Shown: positions 1 to 9,245, counted from the stretch's first letter. The stretch: DNA of 64,000 bases from Agarivorans litoreus (GCF_019649015.1 NZ_BLPI01000001.1:4025001-4089000); one strand, 5' to 3'. Made by a program: numbers and translations. Notes: generated by a model from the letters alone, not told the origin.

Positions 1-1642
1 AATCTAAAAAGCATAAAAAGCCACTAACAGCTTGCTGCTGAGATTGTTGCACATAAGTTTTAAGTTTCTCATTAAAACTAGAACGATTGATTAAACCTGT
101 TAATTCATCGTAAGCGGCCTGATAAGCAAGCTTTTTACTCAACAGGTGTTCTTCAGTAATTTCTTTGCTAATGCCACGATAACCAATGTATAAGCCATGT
201 TTATCAAATACCGGCTTACCATTAAGCAGGAATATTTTTATGTCTTTACTGGTAAGTTTTAGCTTAAAAGTTAAATTATTGATGGGCTGCTGGTAGGCAA
301 GGGCGGCTTCATATTCAAGCCACGGAAAGCTTATGTTGGGGTCATGTTTGCACAGCTCTGCCAAGGTTTTACCAATAAGTTGATTGGGCTCTTGTCCATA
401 CAGAACTTGGGTTTCGCCAGATATATAACTAAGGCGTTGCTCGGTATCTGTTTCCCAGAAAACATTCGCACCAGCATTAGCTAAATCTCGGTAGCGGGTT
501 TCATTCTCCGCTAAAATTTGGCGGGTGATACTGCCGCGCCTAATAACTTCGGCGAGTAAGATGATGATCAAAATGCTCACGATAAATGCCGACACAACTA
601 GGCGAACCATCAACTTGTATTTCTCGTAAAAGGTTTCTTCTTTGTTGATGATTAAAGCGCCGTCGGGCAGGGAATTGAGTTTAAAACTGTGTTCGTTTAG
701 TTGCTCCCAGTTAAATACCCACTGGCTACGCGCTAAGGTAATGGGTTCAATGCTTTCTATCGGTTCGTTGCTTAGAATGCGTTTTACTAACTCGGCTGCT
801 CGCATTGCATGTTGTCGGCCATCAAGCTCATCAGCCCCCACCGCGCCAAACTTGAGTGTGGTTATGGCAATGGTGTAAATCGGGTTATTAGTCCAAGTAG
901 CCAGCTGCTCGGTGCCTTGGTTCCAACTTAGTAGCGCATTGTTTTGATTTGGGTTGGTGAGTTGCCCCAGTAACAACACCGGCACATTGCTGGAGAATTG
1001 GCTGAATACTTCGCTGATATCATCTAAAGATAGTTCTTCAATGACATGAATGTTACTTGGCGCGCCTGGTTTGCCAAATACTGTGCGTGCTTTGGCTAAA
1101 TTGGCTAAGCCTGTGGCACTTTTGTCAACAATTAGCACCAGCTCATCAACTCCGCTTTGGCTTTTGATGCTGGTTATTGTGCTGGCAATATCGCGGTTTT
1201 CAAATACCCCGGTCATATTTGGAGCATTGAGAACGTCTTCCGTTACTTGGTTAATGCCTAAATAAACGATGGGGGTGCTAGTGAAGAACTCGTTTCGATG
1301 GTGACGGATTAAGTTGAAAGCAGGGTCATCGGAAATAACAATAACATCTAGTTCAGTGCTGGAATATTTGGTCTTGAGATACTTCAAAAAGCTTAGGTTG
1401 AACTCACCTTGTGGATAGCGTTTAGCATCTAAGTATTCGTGGAATAATCGAGTATCTTGATCTTCTTTGAACGAGCTGTCTAAGCCCTTTTTTAGGTATC
1501 CTGTCCAAAAATGCTCTGCATGGTAAGAGTGGATAACTAACACATTATTGTTAGCCTGAGCGGCAAAACTTAAGGCTGCAAATAGTGCAAATAAAGGCAA
1601 TATACTTTTTAACAGATATTTTAGGGTAATCGAGTTTTTCAA
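1..1642 (-). CDS. Periplasmic-sensor, PAS and GGDEF signalling protein (partial, 3' end outside window)
   Basis: This is a membrane regulator that probably makes cyclic di-GMP; its C-terminus lies beyond the left edge. I read it by translating the minus strand from a TTG at 1640-1642, preceded by GGGAG. A signal peptide is followed by roughly 300 residues resembling ABC-type substrate-binding sensor domains (beginning VLVIHSYHAEHFW). Then come a transmembrane helix (LVVSAFIVSILIIILLAEV), a PAS domain with its PAC end (YIGYRGISKEITEEH), and the opening of a GGDEF domain (YDELTGLINRSSF). The GG(D/E)EF signature and any EAL domain would be outside the window, so cyclase activity is inferred from architecture only. 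No other start fits the signal peptide better. It is divergent from the DUF808 gene. Confidence 0.8.
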   Translation of the reverse strand, partial: MKNSITLKYLLKSILPLFALFAALSFAAQANNNVLVIHSYHAEHFWTGYLKKGLDSSFKEDQDTRLFHEYLDAKRYPQGEFNLSFLKYLKTKYSSTELDVIVISDDPAFNLIRHHRNEFFTSTPIVYLGINQVTEDVLNAPNMTGVFENRDIASTITSIKSQSGVDELVLIVDKSATGLANLAKARTVFGKPGAPSNIHVIEELSLDDISEVFSQFSSNVPVLLLGQLTNPNQNNALLSWNQGTEQLATWTNNPIYTIAITTLKFGAVGADELDGRQHAMRAAELVKRILSNEPIESIEPITLARSQWVFNWEQLNEHSFKLNSLPDGALIINKEETFYEKYKLMVRLVVSAFIVSILIIILLAEVIRRGSITRQILAENETRYRDLANAGANVFWETDTEQRLSYISGETQVLYGQEPNQLIGKTLAELCKHDPNISFPWLEYEAALAYQQPINNLTFKLKLTSKDIKIFLLNGKPVFDKHGLYIGYRGISKEITEEHLLSKKLAYQAAYDELTGLINRSSFNEKLKTYVQQSQQQAVSGFLCFLD

Positions 1643-1942
1643 ATTGGCTCCCTGCCTTAGGATTCTAGTGATTTTGCCAGTGTATAGTTATCAACATAAA
1701 TGGGTCTAAGCCGCTTGATATTAACTCTTTGTCTTGAATATTCGCACAAAGAGTATGAAAAATCGTCCTTTTTGTCGCTGGTTCTGTAACAAAGCGTGAA
1801 CTCAATTATCACTTTGTTTGGCCGCTAAATTATGTTGTTAGTTAAGCGCAATAATTGCTGCGATAAATTGACTTGCTCTTGGCTATGCCTATGCAGTTTA
1901 GTCGGTTAGGATAAGGGGAATTCTAATTATCTAGGGATCTAG
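1643..1942. other. Intergenic region between divergent genes
   Basis: These 300 bases lie between the divergent sensor gene and the DUF808 gene. They should carry both promoters. I see AT-rich stretches but no operator, hairpin or small gene that I can defend. AGGG at the right end, about 8 bases before the ATG, is a plausible ribosome binding site for the DUF808 gene. Confidence 0.4.
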
Positions 1943-2890
1943 ATGGCTGGTTTAAGTTTAATCACTTTACTCGATGATATTGCTGCAGTATTAGACGATG
2001 TAGCATTGATGGCCAAAGTCGCAGCTAAAAAAACAGCTGGTGTTTTGGGAGACGATTTAGCACTTAACGCACAACAGGTTTCAGGGGTAAAAGCAGAACG
2101 TGAAATACCGGTAGTTTGGGCAGTTGCTAAGGGCTCTTTTTTAAACAAGTTGATTTTAGTGCCTACAGCCATCGTCTTAGGCATTCTGCTGCCTACTGCG
2201 ATTACTGTATTGTTGATGCTAGGTGGCTTATTCTTGTGCTTTGAAGGTTTTGAAAAAGTATTTCATGCTTTATTTCACAAAGCTGATGAACAAGCTCTAA
2301 AACTTCAGCACAAACAAGCTAACTCAAATGATTCTGTCGAACTAGTTACATTTGAAAAAGCCAAAATTAAAGGTGCCATTCGTACCGATTTTATTTTGTC
2401 AGCCGAGATTATTGTAATTGCTATGGGCACGGTAACTAATGTGCCTATTTTGACTCAGGTATTGGTGGTGTCTAGTATCGCATTGGCAATGACAGTTGGT
2501 GTTTATGGGCTTGTGGCTGGTATTGTTAAGCTAGATGATGTCGGTTTATATTTATTGGAGCATGCCGAGGCGAATAACGGCAGCAAGGCTCAACAAATAC
2601 TGGGTAGGGCTTTATTGGGTTTTTCCCCTTTACTTATGAAGTTTTTGGTTGTTGTTGGTACAGCGGCGATGTTTTTAGTTGGTGGGGGCATTCTTAGTCA
2701 TGGAGTTGTGTTGCTTACAAAGTGGTTACATCAGATTGAACTTTGGGCGCATGGCCTAGGTGTGCTGTCTAATGTTGCGGTATTGGCTTTACCTATAATG
2801 TATAACGCTACGGTGGGCATTATTGCCGGTGGATTGGTATTAATGCTGGTAAATAGCTTTAAAAGGGTCTTGAAGACTAGGGGCTGTTGA
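1943..2890 (+). CDS. DUF808 family (YedI-like) inner membrane protein
   Basis: This is a 315-residue protein of the DUF808/YedI family, an inner-membrane family without an established biochemical function. The family N-terminus is clear (MAGLSLITLLDDIAAVLDDV, then AAKKTAGVLGDDLALNA). It is followed by a hydrophobic hairpin near residues 70-100, two more helices near 150-205 and a Gly-rich pair near 230-310. A charged loop rich in Gln and Lys sits near residues 110-135. The ATG follows an AGGG. The final residues Arg-Gly-Cys and the stop codon are supplied by the inverted-repeat element starting at 2877, so the native C-terminus has been replaced by a very short tail. The loss is probably small because the membrane core is complete. 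Confidence 0.85.
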   Translation: MAGLSLITLLDDIAAVLDDVALMAKVAAKKTAGVLGDDLALNAQQVSGVKAEREIPVVWAVAKGSFLNKLILVPTAIVLGILLPTAITVLLMLGGLFLCFEGFEKVFHALFHKADEQALKLQHKQANSNDSVELVTFEKAKIKGAIRTDFILSAEIIVIAMGTVTNVPILTQVLVVSSIALAMTVGVYGLVAGIVKLDDVGLYLLEHAEANNGSKAQQILGRALLGFSPLLMKFLVVVGTAAMFLVGGGILSHGVVLLTKWLHQIELWAHGLGVLSNVAVLALPIMYNATVGIIAGGLVLMLVNSFKRVLKTRGC

Positions 2891-3144
2891 TCTTTGGTGT
2901 TGAAATTTTATTCGAGATAAGCGGGCTTTAATCGCGGCGAGCACTTAGAAGCCTAGTGGGCTAAGCAAGAAGTGCTTAACAAAGAGTAAAGTTCGCTTAT
3001 CCGAACCCTTCTTGCAGGATTTATTAACCATTTATTCAGCCTTAGCGCGTGATTATTAAGCCCACTTAACTGCACACTTACTGCCTTGCCTAAATGGCTA
3101 ATAAATTGCTGCAAAAACCATCAGCAAAGTTCAACAGATCCTAG
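2877..3144 (-). mobile_element. Non-autonomous inverted-repeat element (MITE-like), copy A
   Basis: A 260-bp element (2881-3140) is flanked on both sides by CTAG (2877-2880 and 3141-3144), a likely 4-bp target duplication. It is the near-identical reverse complement of copy B at 20783-21042, which has the same length. Its termini are imperfect inverted repeats (GGGCTGTTGATCTTTG on the left, CAAAGTTCAACAGATC on the right), more decayed than in copy B. It encodes no transposase and no credible protein. A smaller internal palindrome lies around GCACTTAGAAGC and AAGAAGTGC. A CTAG duplication would suit mobilisation by an IS5-type transposase, but that is inference. The left end overlaps the last three residues and stop codon of the DUF808 gene. 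Confidence 0.8.
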
Positions 3145-3219
3145 AGCCTAAAGCTAAAGTGGGTGTTTATGGCCGGCACTACTTTTTTGCTAAGCTTGCC
3201 GACTCTAAGGGTTTATAAG

Positions 3220-5382
3220 CTATCCAAGTGGCAATCTCACACAAAACTCTACGCCACTGTTGTCGGTAAAATTGCGAGCACTAATGGTACCGCCATGAAA
3301 TTCTGTTATTAACCTAGCAATATACAAGCCCAAACCTAAATGTGGTTTTTGTTGAGCTTGCTGACTGCGAATTGATACCATTGATTCAAAAATCTGCTCC
3401 ACCATGTTGTCGGGAAGGGTGGGCCCATGGTTGCTTATCAGCAATACGGCATCTTTGTTGTCTTGCTGAAAACTGACTTTAATGGCCTTATCTGGAAGGC
3501 TAAACTCCATAGCATTGGCCACTAATTTATCCATTAACTGAGCAATGTATTCCGGCACACCGGTTATCAGCATGGTATTTGGGCTAATATCGCAGTCGAA
3601 GGCCTGTTCAGGGTAAGTGTACTGGTAGCCTTGCATGCAACCAGAGACTACCTTGTTTATTGGAAATTCGCTGGTTTCTGCTTGAGATAGGCTTTGCTCT
3701 AAACGGGTGGCTTCGCTCATGTTATTGAGGATCATGTTTAGGCGATTTACCCCTTCTTGGGCTCGGTCTAGGTATTTTTGCGTATCCTGATCATGCGTTT
3801 TTAAACTTAAGTGCTCTAGCGATGAACGCACTACTGCAACCGGTGTTCGTAGTTCGTGAGATAGACGCGAAGACATATTTTCTAAATAATGCGTATATTG
3901 CGCTAAACGACCAACAATATTGGCGAAGCTACGAGAAAGGTCACCAATTTCGTCACGGTCTTTAGAGCCTTGCAGCGAGGCTTTAACCCTTCCTTGGCTA
4001 TCAATGGCTTTTTCTGCTTGGTCACGTAGTTTACGAATGCGGCTAGAAATGCTGGAAGCAAACAAAAATAGCGATAGTGTGCCCACACCCATCACTAGCA
4101 AAATAATGTTAAACAAGCGCTCTAAAGCACGATTACGCAAGGTACGAATGCCGTTGGTGGTTTCTTCCGCTATTACCACTCCCATCACTTGATCGTCTAT
4201 CCAAATTGGGCTGGCAGCGGCCAATACCACAGCTCTCCCATCGGGGGTTAAACGCCAAGTAGAGCCCGGTTTTCCGCTTAATGCTTGCTTAATGTGGCTG
4301 CCATCTAATTGGGTGGAGTCTTGTAATGAGTCGACAAAATCCTGAGGCGGTTTGGTTAAAACCTTGTAGTAGAGGGGGTGAAGGTATTCGCTGGTGAACT
4401 TGTTCCACCAGCTTTCTTTGTTTATTGGGCTTAAGCTGCGAGCCCAAATGCTTTGGGTGCTTCGAATGTCGCCAGATTTAGCTAATACGCGGCCATGTTT
4501 ATCAACTACCCAAATGCGTGAGCTGTTGTGGCTCATGCCTTTAATAATGCTTTCTATTTCCGGAGAAGGGACCAGTACTGTACCAAGCTTATCCACTGTA
4601 TCAATGGCCGAGGTACCTACGATTGAAACCAATTCTCGCTTGGGCGTGCGATTTACATCATAGATAGAAAAGCCTAACTTGCTGCCCACCATGCTAAGAG
4701 GGATCCGTAGCTCAATATTGTAGCCTTTATCAGTTTTTAGCCATTGCCCCTGAATCTTGACCTCTGGTGTTACGGGAGTAGTTTGGCTGGGGTCGAGCGG
4801 TAGCTCAAAAGCGTTGATCCAGCCATCTTCGGTAGTGGCAACAATATAGCGGCGGAACTGACCGTCAGGAGCTAAAGTCGCAATCGCTAAATGGTCGTTA
4901 TTATCTACTCGTAAGGTGTTTTTACCTCGGTAAACTACATCGCTATCGGTCACTTCAAAATAGGCGTATAGGTAACGGCCAAATTTACCCACCATGTGAG
5001 TAAATTCGCTAGTTAAAGGAGTATTAGGATCTGCTTGATAAATAACATGTTCTTCACCATAGCGCAGCATGCGATGCTGATATTCCTGCCAATCATTGAG
5101 CTTGCCATCGAGCTGAATTGGGCCAGACAAAGGATAAGCATATAAATCACGGCCCTTTTGCACTTGGCTTAAAAAGCTGGCTTGGCTGTTAAACAGTTTT
5201 GGCCGCTCATGCAGTGCAGTAGCAAGGGCTTGGGTGGTGCCTTCTAAAGTTTTTTCCTGACCTAAGCGTAGGTATTTTTCCATCTCCCAGACATATTGAT
5301 AGCCCAACCAAGGCAGGCACAATAAAAACAGTGACAAGATGGTGACTTTGGCGCGCAGGCCAATGGGTAATACAGGTAGCAT
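3220..5382 (-). CDS. pdsS: Dedicated sortase system sensor histidine kinase PdsS
   Basis: This is a 720-residue membrane histidine kinase of the proteobacterial dedicated sortase system. It has a first transmembrane helix near residues 11-30 and a large extracytoplasmic region. That region contains a carbohydrate-binding CBM9-like fold (IQLDGKLNDWQEY near 90-100, ending near SIYDVNRTPKRE) and then a Cache-like segment. A second transmembrane helix lies near 425-445, followed by HAMP and a HisKA box LSHELRTPV with phospho-acceptor His509. The HATPase_c domain has an N box (DKLVANAMEF) and a G box (GLGLYIARLI). The start overlaps the pdsR stop as TAATG, so the two are translationally coupled. 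The sensed ligand is unknown; a glycan or envelope component is my inference from the CBM9-like domain. Confidence 0.9.
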   Translation of the reverse strand: MLPVLPIGLRAKVTILSLFLLCLPWLGYQYVWEMEKYLRLGQEKTLEGTTQALATALHERPKLFNSQASFLSQVQKGRDLYAYPLSGPIQLDGKLNDWQEYQHRMLRYGEEHVIYQADPNTPLTSEFTHMVGKFGRYLYAYFEVTDSDVVYRGKNTLRVDNNDHLAIATLAPDGQFRRYIVATTEDGWINAFELPLDPSQTTPVTPEVKIQGQWLKTDKGYNIELRIPLSMVGSKLGFSIYDVNRTPKRELVSIVGTSAIDTVDKLGTVLVPSPEIESIIKGMSHNSSRIWVVDKHGRVLAKSGDIRSTQSIWARSLSPINKESWWNKFTSEYLHPLYYKVLTKPPQDFVDSLQDSTQLDGSHIKQALSGKPGSTWRLTPDGRAVVLAAASPIWIDDQVMGVVIAEETTNGIRTLRNRALERLFNIILLVMGVGTLSLFLFASSISSRIRKLRDQAEKAIDSQGRVKASLQGSKDRDEIGDLSRSFANIVGRLAQYTHYLENMSSRLSHELRTPVAVVRSSLEHLSLKTHDQDTQKYLDRAQEGVNRLNMILNNMSEATRLEQSLSQAETSEFPINKVVSGCMQGYQYTYPEQAFDCDISPNTMLITGVPEYIAQLMDKLVANAMEFSLPDKAIKVSFQQDNKDAVLLISNHGPTLPDNMVEQIFESMVSIRSQQAQQKPHLGLGLYIARLITEFHGGTISARNFTDNSGVEFCVRLPLG

Positions 5383-6074
5383 TAGGCAAGGCTATCCCAG
5401 CGGTAACCCATGCCGTACACCGTGTCGATGCACTCAAAATTTGGGTCTGCGGCTAAAAATTTTTTACGGATCCGTTTCACATGTGAGGTAATGGTGCTGT
5501 CATCTACAAAGATTTTTGCTTCGGTCATTAGCTCTTGGCGGCTACGCACATGTCCTGGACGTTTGGCTAAAGCATGCACCATCCAAAATTCGGTCACGGT
5601 GAGCTCGATGGTTTGCTGATCCCAGGTTACTTGCATGCGATTGCCATCAATGGCTAAGGGGCCTCGTTCTAACAAGTTGTTCTCTTCTGGGGCTGCGCCG
5701 ACTAACTCGGAACGGCGAAATAACGCAGCTATGCGGGCAACTAGGTGGGGGAAGCTAATATCTTTGGTCAGGTAATCGTCGGCACCTAAACGTAAGCCAC
5801 ATACGGTATCAAAGTCGCTATCGCGAGCGGTTAAGAAAATAATTGGCAAGGTGCTAGACATAGCACGCAGTGATTGACATAAGGAAAAACCACCGTCTAT
5901 TTCATCTTCTAAACCAATATCAATAATCGCCAAATCGGGCAAGCGGGTGTTAAAAGCGGCCAGTGCCGTAGGCCGGTTGGCATAGGCTTGTACACTGTAG
6001 CCTTGTTGTTGCAATACGTCTTTGTAGTTTTCGCGGATCGCCGCTTCATCTTCTACGATGGCAATTCGTTTCAT
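5382..6074 (-). CDS. pdsR: Dedicated sortase system response regulator PdsR
   Basis: This is a 230-residue OmpR-class response regulator. The receiver domain has the acidic pair in VEDE, phospho-acceptor Asp52 (AIIDIGL), Thr in FLTARD and Lys in YLTKD. A winged-helix DNA-binding domain occupies about residues 130-228 (ELTVTEFWMVHALAKRPGHV, then TITSHVKRIRKKF and the wing VYGMGYRW). It is the first gene of a two-gene operon with pdsS. It is transcribed divergently from the pdsO, target and sortase genes across a 220-bp gap containing spaced TGCCA repeats, which I take as its likely binding region. Its regulon presumably includes that divergent operon. Confidence 0.92.
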   Translation of the reverse strand: MKRIAIVEDEAAIRENYKDVLQQQGYSVQAYANRPTALAAFNTRLPDLAIIDIGLEDEIDGGFSLCQSLRAMSSTLPIIFLTARDSDFDTVCGLRLGADDYLTKDISFPHLVARIAALFRRSELVGAAPEENNLLERGPLAIDGNRMQVTWDQQTIELTVTEFWMVHALAKRPGHVRSRQELMTEAKIFVDDSTITSHVKRIRKKFLAADPNFECIDTVYGMGYRWDSLA

Positions 6075-6152
6075 ATTGATACTTAAGTTCTAAGCTGCTG
6101 ACTTGCATAGACTATACATTATTTTTGAGCGCCTTTGGGGGCTTCGGGGCAA

Positions 6153-6215
6153 TTGCCATTTTGTTGCCACAATTGATAAGCGAACTGCCATTTTTACCGC
6201 CTGATAATGCCATTT
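6153..6215. promoter_or_regulatory. Candidate PdsR operator: spaced TGCCA repeats
   Basis: The gap between pdsR and pdsO has four same-orientation TGCCA half-sites starting at 6154, 6165, 6186 and 6208. Three of them extend to TGCCATTT. Spacings are 11, 21 and 22 bp, so all fall on one face of the helix, as is typical of OmpR/PhoB-type regulator binding to direct repeats. The assignment to PdsR comes from position and regulator class only. Confidence 0.45.
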
Positions 6216-6294
6216 CAGCGGTGTTTAATTGATTCATCGAAAGGGCAAGCACAAGCAAGCCTATTAAATTAAACACACTGAGAAGGACATACTC

Positions 6295-7035
6295 ATGAAA
6301 AAGCACCTAATTGCATTAACCGTAATCAGCACTTTAAGCCTATCTACTCAAACAATGGCCAACAACCAGATTCAAGCAAGCGAGCGAAATGGCAAAACCG
6401 AAATGATTGGTTTTGGCTCTGGCGCGGCAGTCGGCGCTATAGTTGGCGGACCTATTGGGGCATTTATTGGCGGTTTTACCGGCGTTTGGATTGGCAAATC
6501 GGTCGCCGATGAAGAAGAGTTAGCCGCCCAACAGCAACAACTGGGCGAGCAGCAACAAGAAATTGAAGTATTGGCTAAACGCAGCGAGCAGTTAGAGTCA
6601 CTTACTCAGCAACATGCCCGCGTAAATGCTCAGCTCTCCCAGCTAAAAATGGCACAACAGCAAAAACTTGAAGAGTTAGCCATTGGTTTGAATGTGCAGT
6701 TTAAAACCGGTTCGTCGGTGGTTGAGCCTCACTTTAAACAACAGCTTGACGATGTGGTATACGCCATGAGTTTAGCGCCCGATTTAAAACTCGACCTTAC
6801 TGGTTATGCCGATCGCCAAGGTGACTCAAGTTATAACCAAGCCTTATCGGAGCAACGTTTAGCTGAAGTTCGCCGCTACTTAATTAATAACGGTATTGCT
6901 GAGTCGCGCTTGCATTCGCAAGCCTTTGGCGACACCGCTCCTTTAAAAGCCGAAGCTAACTTAGAAAACAATTTCTTTGACCGCCGAGTCACCTTAAAGC
7001 TGATGTCTGACCGAGGCATGTTGGCCGCTCAGTAA
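6295..7035 (+). CDS. pdsO: Sortase-associated OmpA-like protein PdsO
   Basis: This is a 246-residue exported protein. It has a signal peptide (cleavage likely after TMA-N near residue 20) and a glycine-zipper segment near residues 40-65 (GSGAAVGAIVGGPIGAFIGG). A Gln-rich coiled coil spans about 75-125. The C-terminal OmpA-like peptidoglycan-binding domain runs from about 130 to 240 (FKTGSSVVEPHF, LTGYADRQG, NQALSEQRLAEVRRYL, FDRRVTLKL). ATG follows GAGAAGGA. It is the first gene of the rightward sortase operon, ahead of the target protein. The architecture matches the family named for this system. Its likely role is anchoring or positioning the system at the cell wall, which is inference. Confidence 0.88.
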   Translation: MKKHLIALTVISTLSLSTQTMANNQIQASERNGKTEMIGFGSGAAVGAIVGGPIGAFIGGFTGVWIGKSVADEEELAAQQQQLGEQQQEIEVLAKRSEQLESLTQQHARVNAQLSQLKMAQQQKLEELAIGLNVQFKTGSSVVEPHFKQQLDDVVYAMSLAPDLKLDLTGYADRQGDSSYNQALSEQRLAEVRRYLINNGIAESRLHSQAFGDTAPLKAEANLENNFFDRRVTLKLMSDRGMLAAQ

Positions 7036-7061
7036 TAATGGCAGCTAAAGGAGATAGCGTT

Positions 7062-9245
7062 ATGAAAATAGATATGCTGAAAATCAGTACCCGCTTTTGT
7101 TATAGCGTCTCTTTTGGCGGCGCACTCATCATATTATGGGCGGCCTTTGTGTCGCCCAGCCAAGCTACAATGCACACGGAGCGAGATGTTGTTGAACAAT
7201 CTGAGCAAGCCAGCTTGGTGTATTTCGATAGTAATGGGCAGCGCCAGTACAGCTTGCCTTTGTCTACAAAGGTAAACATGCAAGTCTCTGGCATGACCAA
7301 TAGGGTTACTTTGAGCCAAACTTTTGTCAATCACAGTGAACAGTGGGTAAACGGCACTTATATGTTTCCTTTACCCAATAATGCCGCGGTCGATCAGATG
7401 CAGCTGGTGGTAGGAGAGCGCGTTATTGAAGGGCAGATTCAAGAAAAGAAACAAGCCAAACGCACTTTCGAAACAGCCCAAAAGCAGGGCAAGCGTGCTA
7501 GTTTGCTTGAGCAGCTGCGGCCAAATATTTTTACCACTGCAGCAGCTAATTTAGGGCCAAACCAAAGCTTGGTAGTGAAGATATCGTATCAGCAGCAACT
7601 CAGCTATAAAGATGGCGAATTTAGCTTACGCTTTCCTATGGTGGTGAATCCACGTTACAGCCCGCAAATTTTCAAAGACCAAACCCGAAGAACGCTGGCC
7701 GATGAAAGCGAAATACCCTTGTCTTTAGCCAGTTTGCTGCAAGAGCCTTATCAACAAGAAAATAACAGTAGTGAATTTAGCCAGGCTCATCAGCTATTAC
7801 GCCATAGCGCTCGCCAATATGCGCAGGCTGATGGCCACCCCTCACTAAAGACAGATTTACATATAGCCCTAAATAGTGGCTTTGAGCTCGAAACCTTAGA
7901 GAGCCTTTATCACCCAATAGATAAGAGCATTCGTAGTGACGGCACCATCGACATAAGCTTGCTTGATAGCAAAGCCAATCGTGACTTTGTATTAAAGTGG
8001 CGACCAATCGTGGGCAGTCGACCAGAGGCCGCCTTGTACAGTCAAACCGGTTTAACTCACTCAAGCACTCAATTGCCTGCCAAAGACGACTACGCCTTGT
8101 TAATGTTGATGCCACCACAAGGCAAGCCTGCCGATATTATCGATATTCCCAGAGAATTGATTTTAGTGATTGATACCTCGGGCTCAATGTCGGGAGAATC
8201 GATGATTCAAGCGCGTGAGGCCTTGCATGAAGCCCTGTCTGGATTAGCAGAAGGGGATTACTTTAATATCATTGAGTTTAATTCAAACTATCGTCGTTTT
8301 AAGCCCAATGCAGTTAGCGCCAATGCTAGCAATAAAGCCAAAGCGCGCCGCTTTATCAATGGTTTAAGCGCTAATGGCGGAACCGAAATGTTTGGTGCAC
8401 TTAACGCTGCACTAAGTGATAACAAGCAAGCAGAACAGAGTGCGCTTCGCCAAGTGATTTTTATTACCGATGGGGCAGTGAGCAATGAGCAAGCCTTGTT
8501 CGAGTTAATTGGCAATCGACTAGCAGATAACCGTTTATTTACCATAGGCATTGGCTCTGCACCTAACTCTCATTTCATGCAGCGGGCTGCCGAGTTAGGG
8601 AAGGGCACCTTTACTTACATCGGTAAGCAAAGTGAAGTAAAGCATCAAGTTACACGTCTGTTTAATCAAATTGCTCACCCTGTGGTGAGTGATGTTAAGT
8701 TGGCATTTAGTGATGGCACCGTGCCAGAGTATTGGCCAAGCAGCATTCCCGATTTGTACCTAGGCCAACCATTGATGCTTAGCATTAAGTTACCCAGCGG
8801 GACGCAACCGCAATTAGTGGTAAGTGGCAATATTGATGGGCAATTTTGGCAACGCAGCCTTAATTTGCAAACCAAGCAGCCAGCAGCCGGCTTAGATTTA
8901 CTGTGGGCTCGCCAATATATTGCAGCTTTGGAGCTAAGCAAAAGCCACATAAATCAACAGCGTGTAGAACAGCAAGTATTGGCCTTGGCACTTAAGTATC
9001 ACTTAGTGAGCTCGCAAACCAGCTTGGTTGCCGTGGATGTAACGCCTGCTAGGCCGGCAAACCTACCTGTTTTAGATAAGCAGATAGATGGTGGAATGCC
9101 GCATGGTTGGCAGCCTCCTGCCGCTTTGCCTCAAACCTCAACAGCAAGCCGTTTGCACATTTTGTTCGGTTTAGTTCTGCTAATTGCTGCCATGTTAATG
9201 CTTAGAGAAAAGCCTTTAGCAGGGCTCGTTAAGTTCAAAATATAA
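7062..9245 (+). CDS. Marine proteobacterial sortase target protein (VIT-VWA, LPQTS signal)
   Basis: This is the apparent sole substrate of the neighbouring sortase. I start it at the ATG at 7062 because AAAGGAG lies 9 bases upstream; the open frame begins at 7038. It has an N-terminal signal/transmembrane region (about 10-35) and a VIT domain near 50-180 (EKKQAKRTFETAQKQGKRAS). A von Willebrand A domain follows with a MIDAS motif DTSGSMSGES beginning at Asp371, and a Thr/Asp strand FITDGAVS. A C-terminal sorting signal has LPQTS at 689-693, then a hydrophobic helix (LHILFGLVLLIAAMLML) and a basic tail. The order of signals is the classical cell-wall-sorting arrangement. Inter-alpha-trypsin-inhibitor-like proteins of this type bind matrix or divalent metal, but the partner here is unknown. 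Confidence 0.9.
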   Translation: MKIDMLKISTRFCYSVSFGGALIILWAAFVSPSQATMHTERDVVEQSEQASLVYFDSNGQRQYSLPLSTKVNMQVSGMTNRVTLSQTFVNHSEQWVNGTYMFPLPNNAAVDQMQLVVGERVIEGQIQEKKQAKRTFETAQKQGKRASLLEQLRPNIFTTAAANLGPNQSLVVKISYQQQLSYKDGEFSLRFPMVVNPRYSPQIFKDQTRRTLADESEIPLSLASLLQEPYQQENNSSEFSQAHQLLRHSARQYAQADGHPSLKTDLHIALNSGFELETLESLYHPIDKSIRSDGTIDISLLDSKANRDFVLKWRPIVGSRPEAALYSQTGLTHSSTQLPAKDDYALLMLMPPQGKPADIIDIPRELILVIDTSGSMSGESMIQAREALHEALSGLAEGDYFNIIEFNSNYRRFKPNAVSANASNKAKARRFINGLSANGGTEMFGALNAALSDNKQAEQSALRQVIFITDGAVSNEQALFELIGNRLADNRLFTIGIGSAPNSHFMQRAAELGKGTFTYIGKQSEVKHQVTRLFNQIAHPVVSDVKLAFSDGTVPEYWPSSIPDLYLGQPLMLSIKLPSGTQPQLVVSGNIDGQFWQRSLNLQTKQPAAGLDLLWARQYIAALELSKSHINQQRVEQQVLALALKYHLVSSQTSLVAVDVTPARPANLPVLDKQIDGGMPHGWQPPAALPQTSTASRLHILFGLVLLIAAMLMLREKPLAGLVKFKI

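Noticed and set aside
642-1265. Plus-strand open frames inside the sensor gene
   Set aside because: They are antisense shadows of the minus-strand periplasmic-sensor/PAS/GGDEF gene, which runs off the left edge.
2881-3140. Interpretation of the 260-bp repeat as a phage attachment site or small RNA gene
   Set aside because: No integrase or tRNA is near, and CTAG duplications with terminal inverted repeats in both copies fit a transposable element better.
6112-6306. 64-codon minus-strand open frame between pdsR and pdsO
   Set aside because: It covers the pdsO start and promoter region, has no ribosome site and no similarity.
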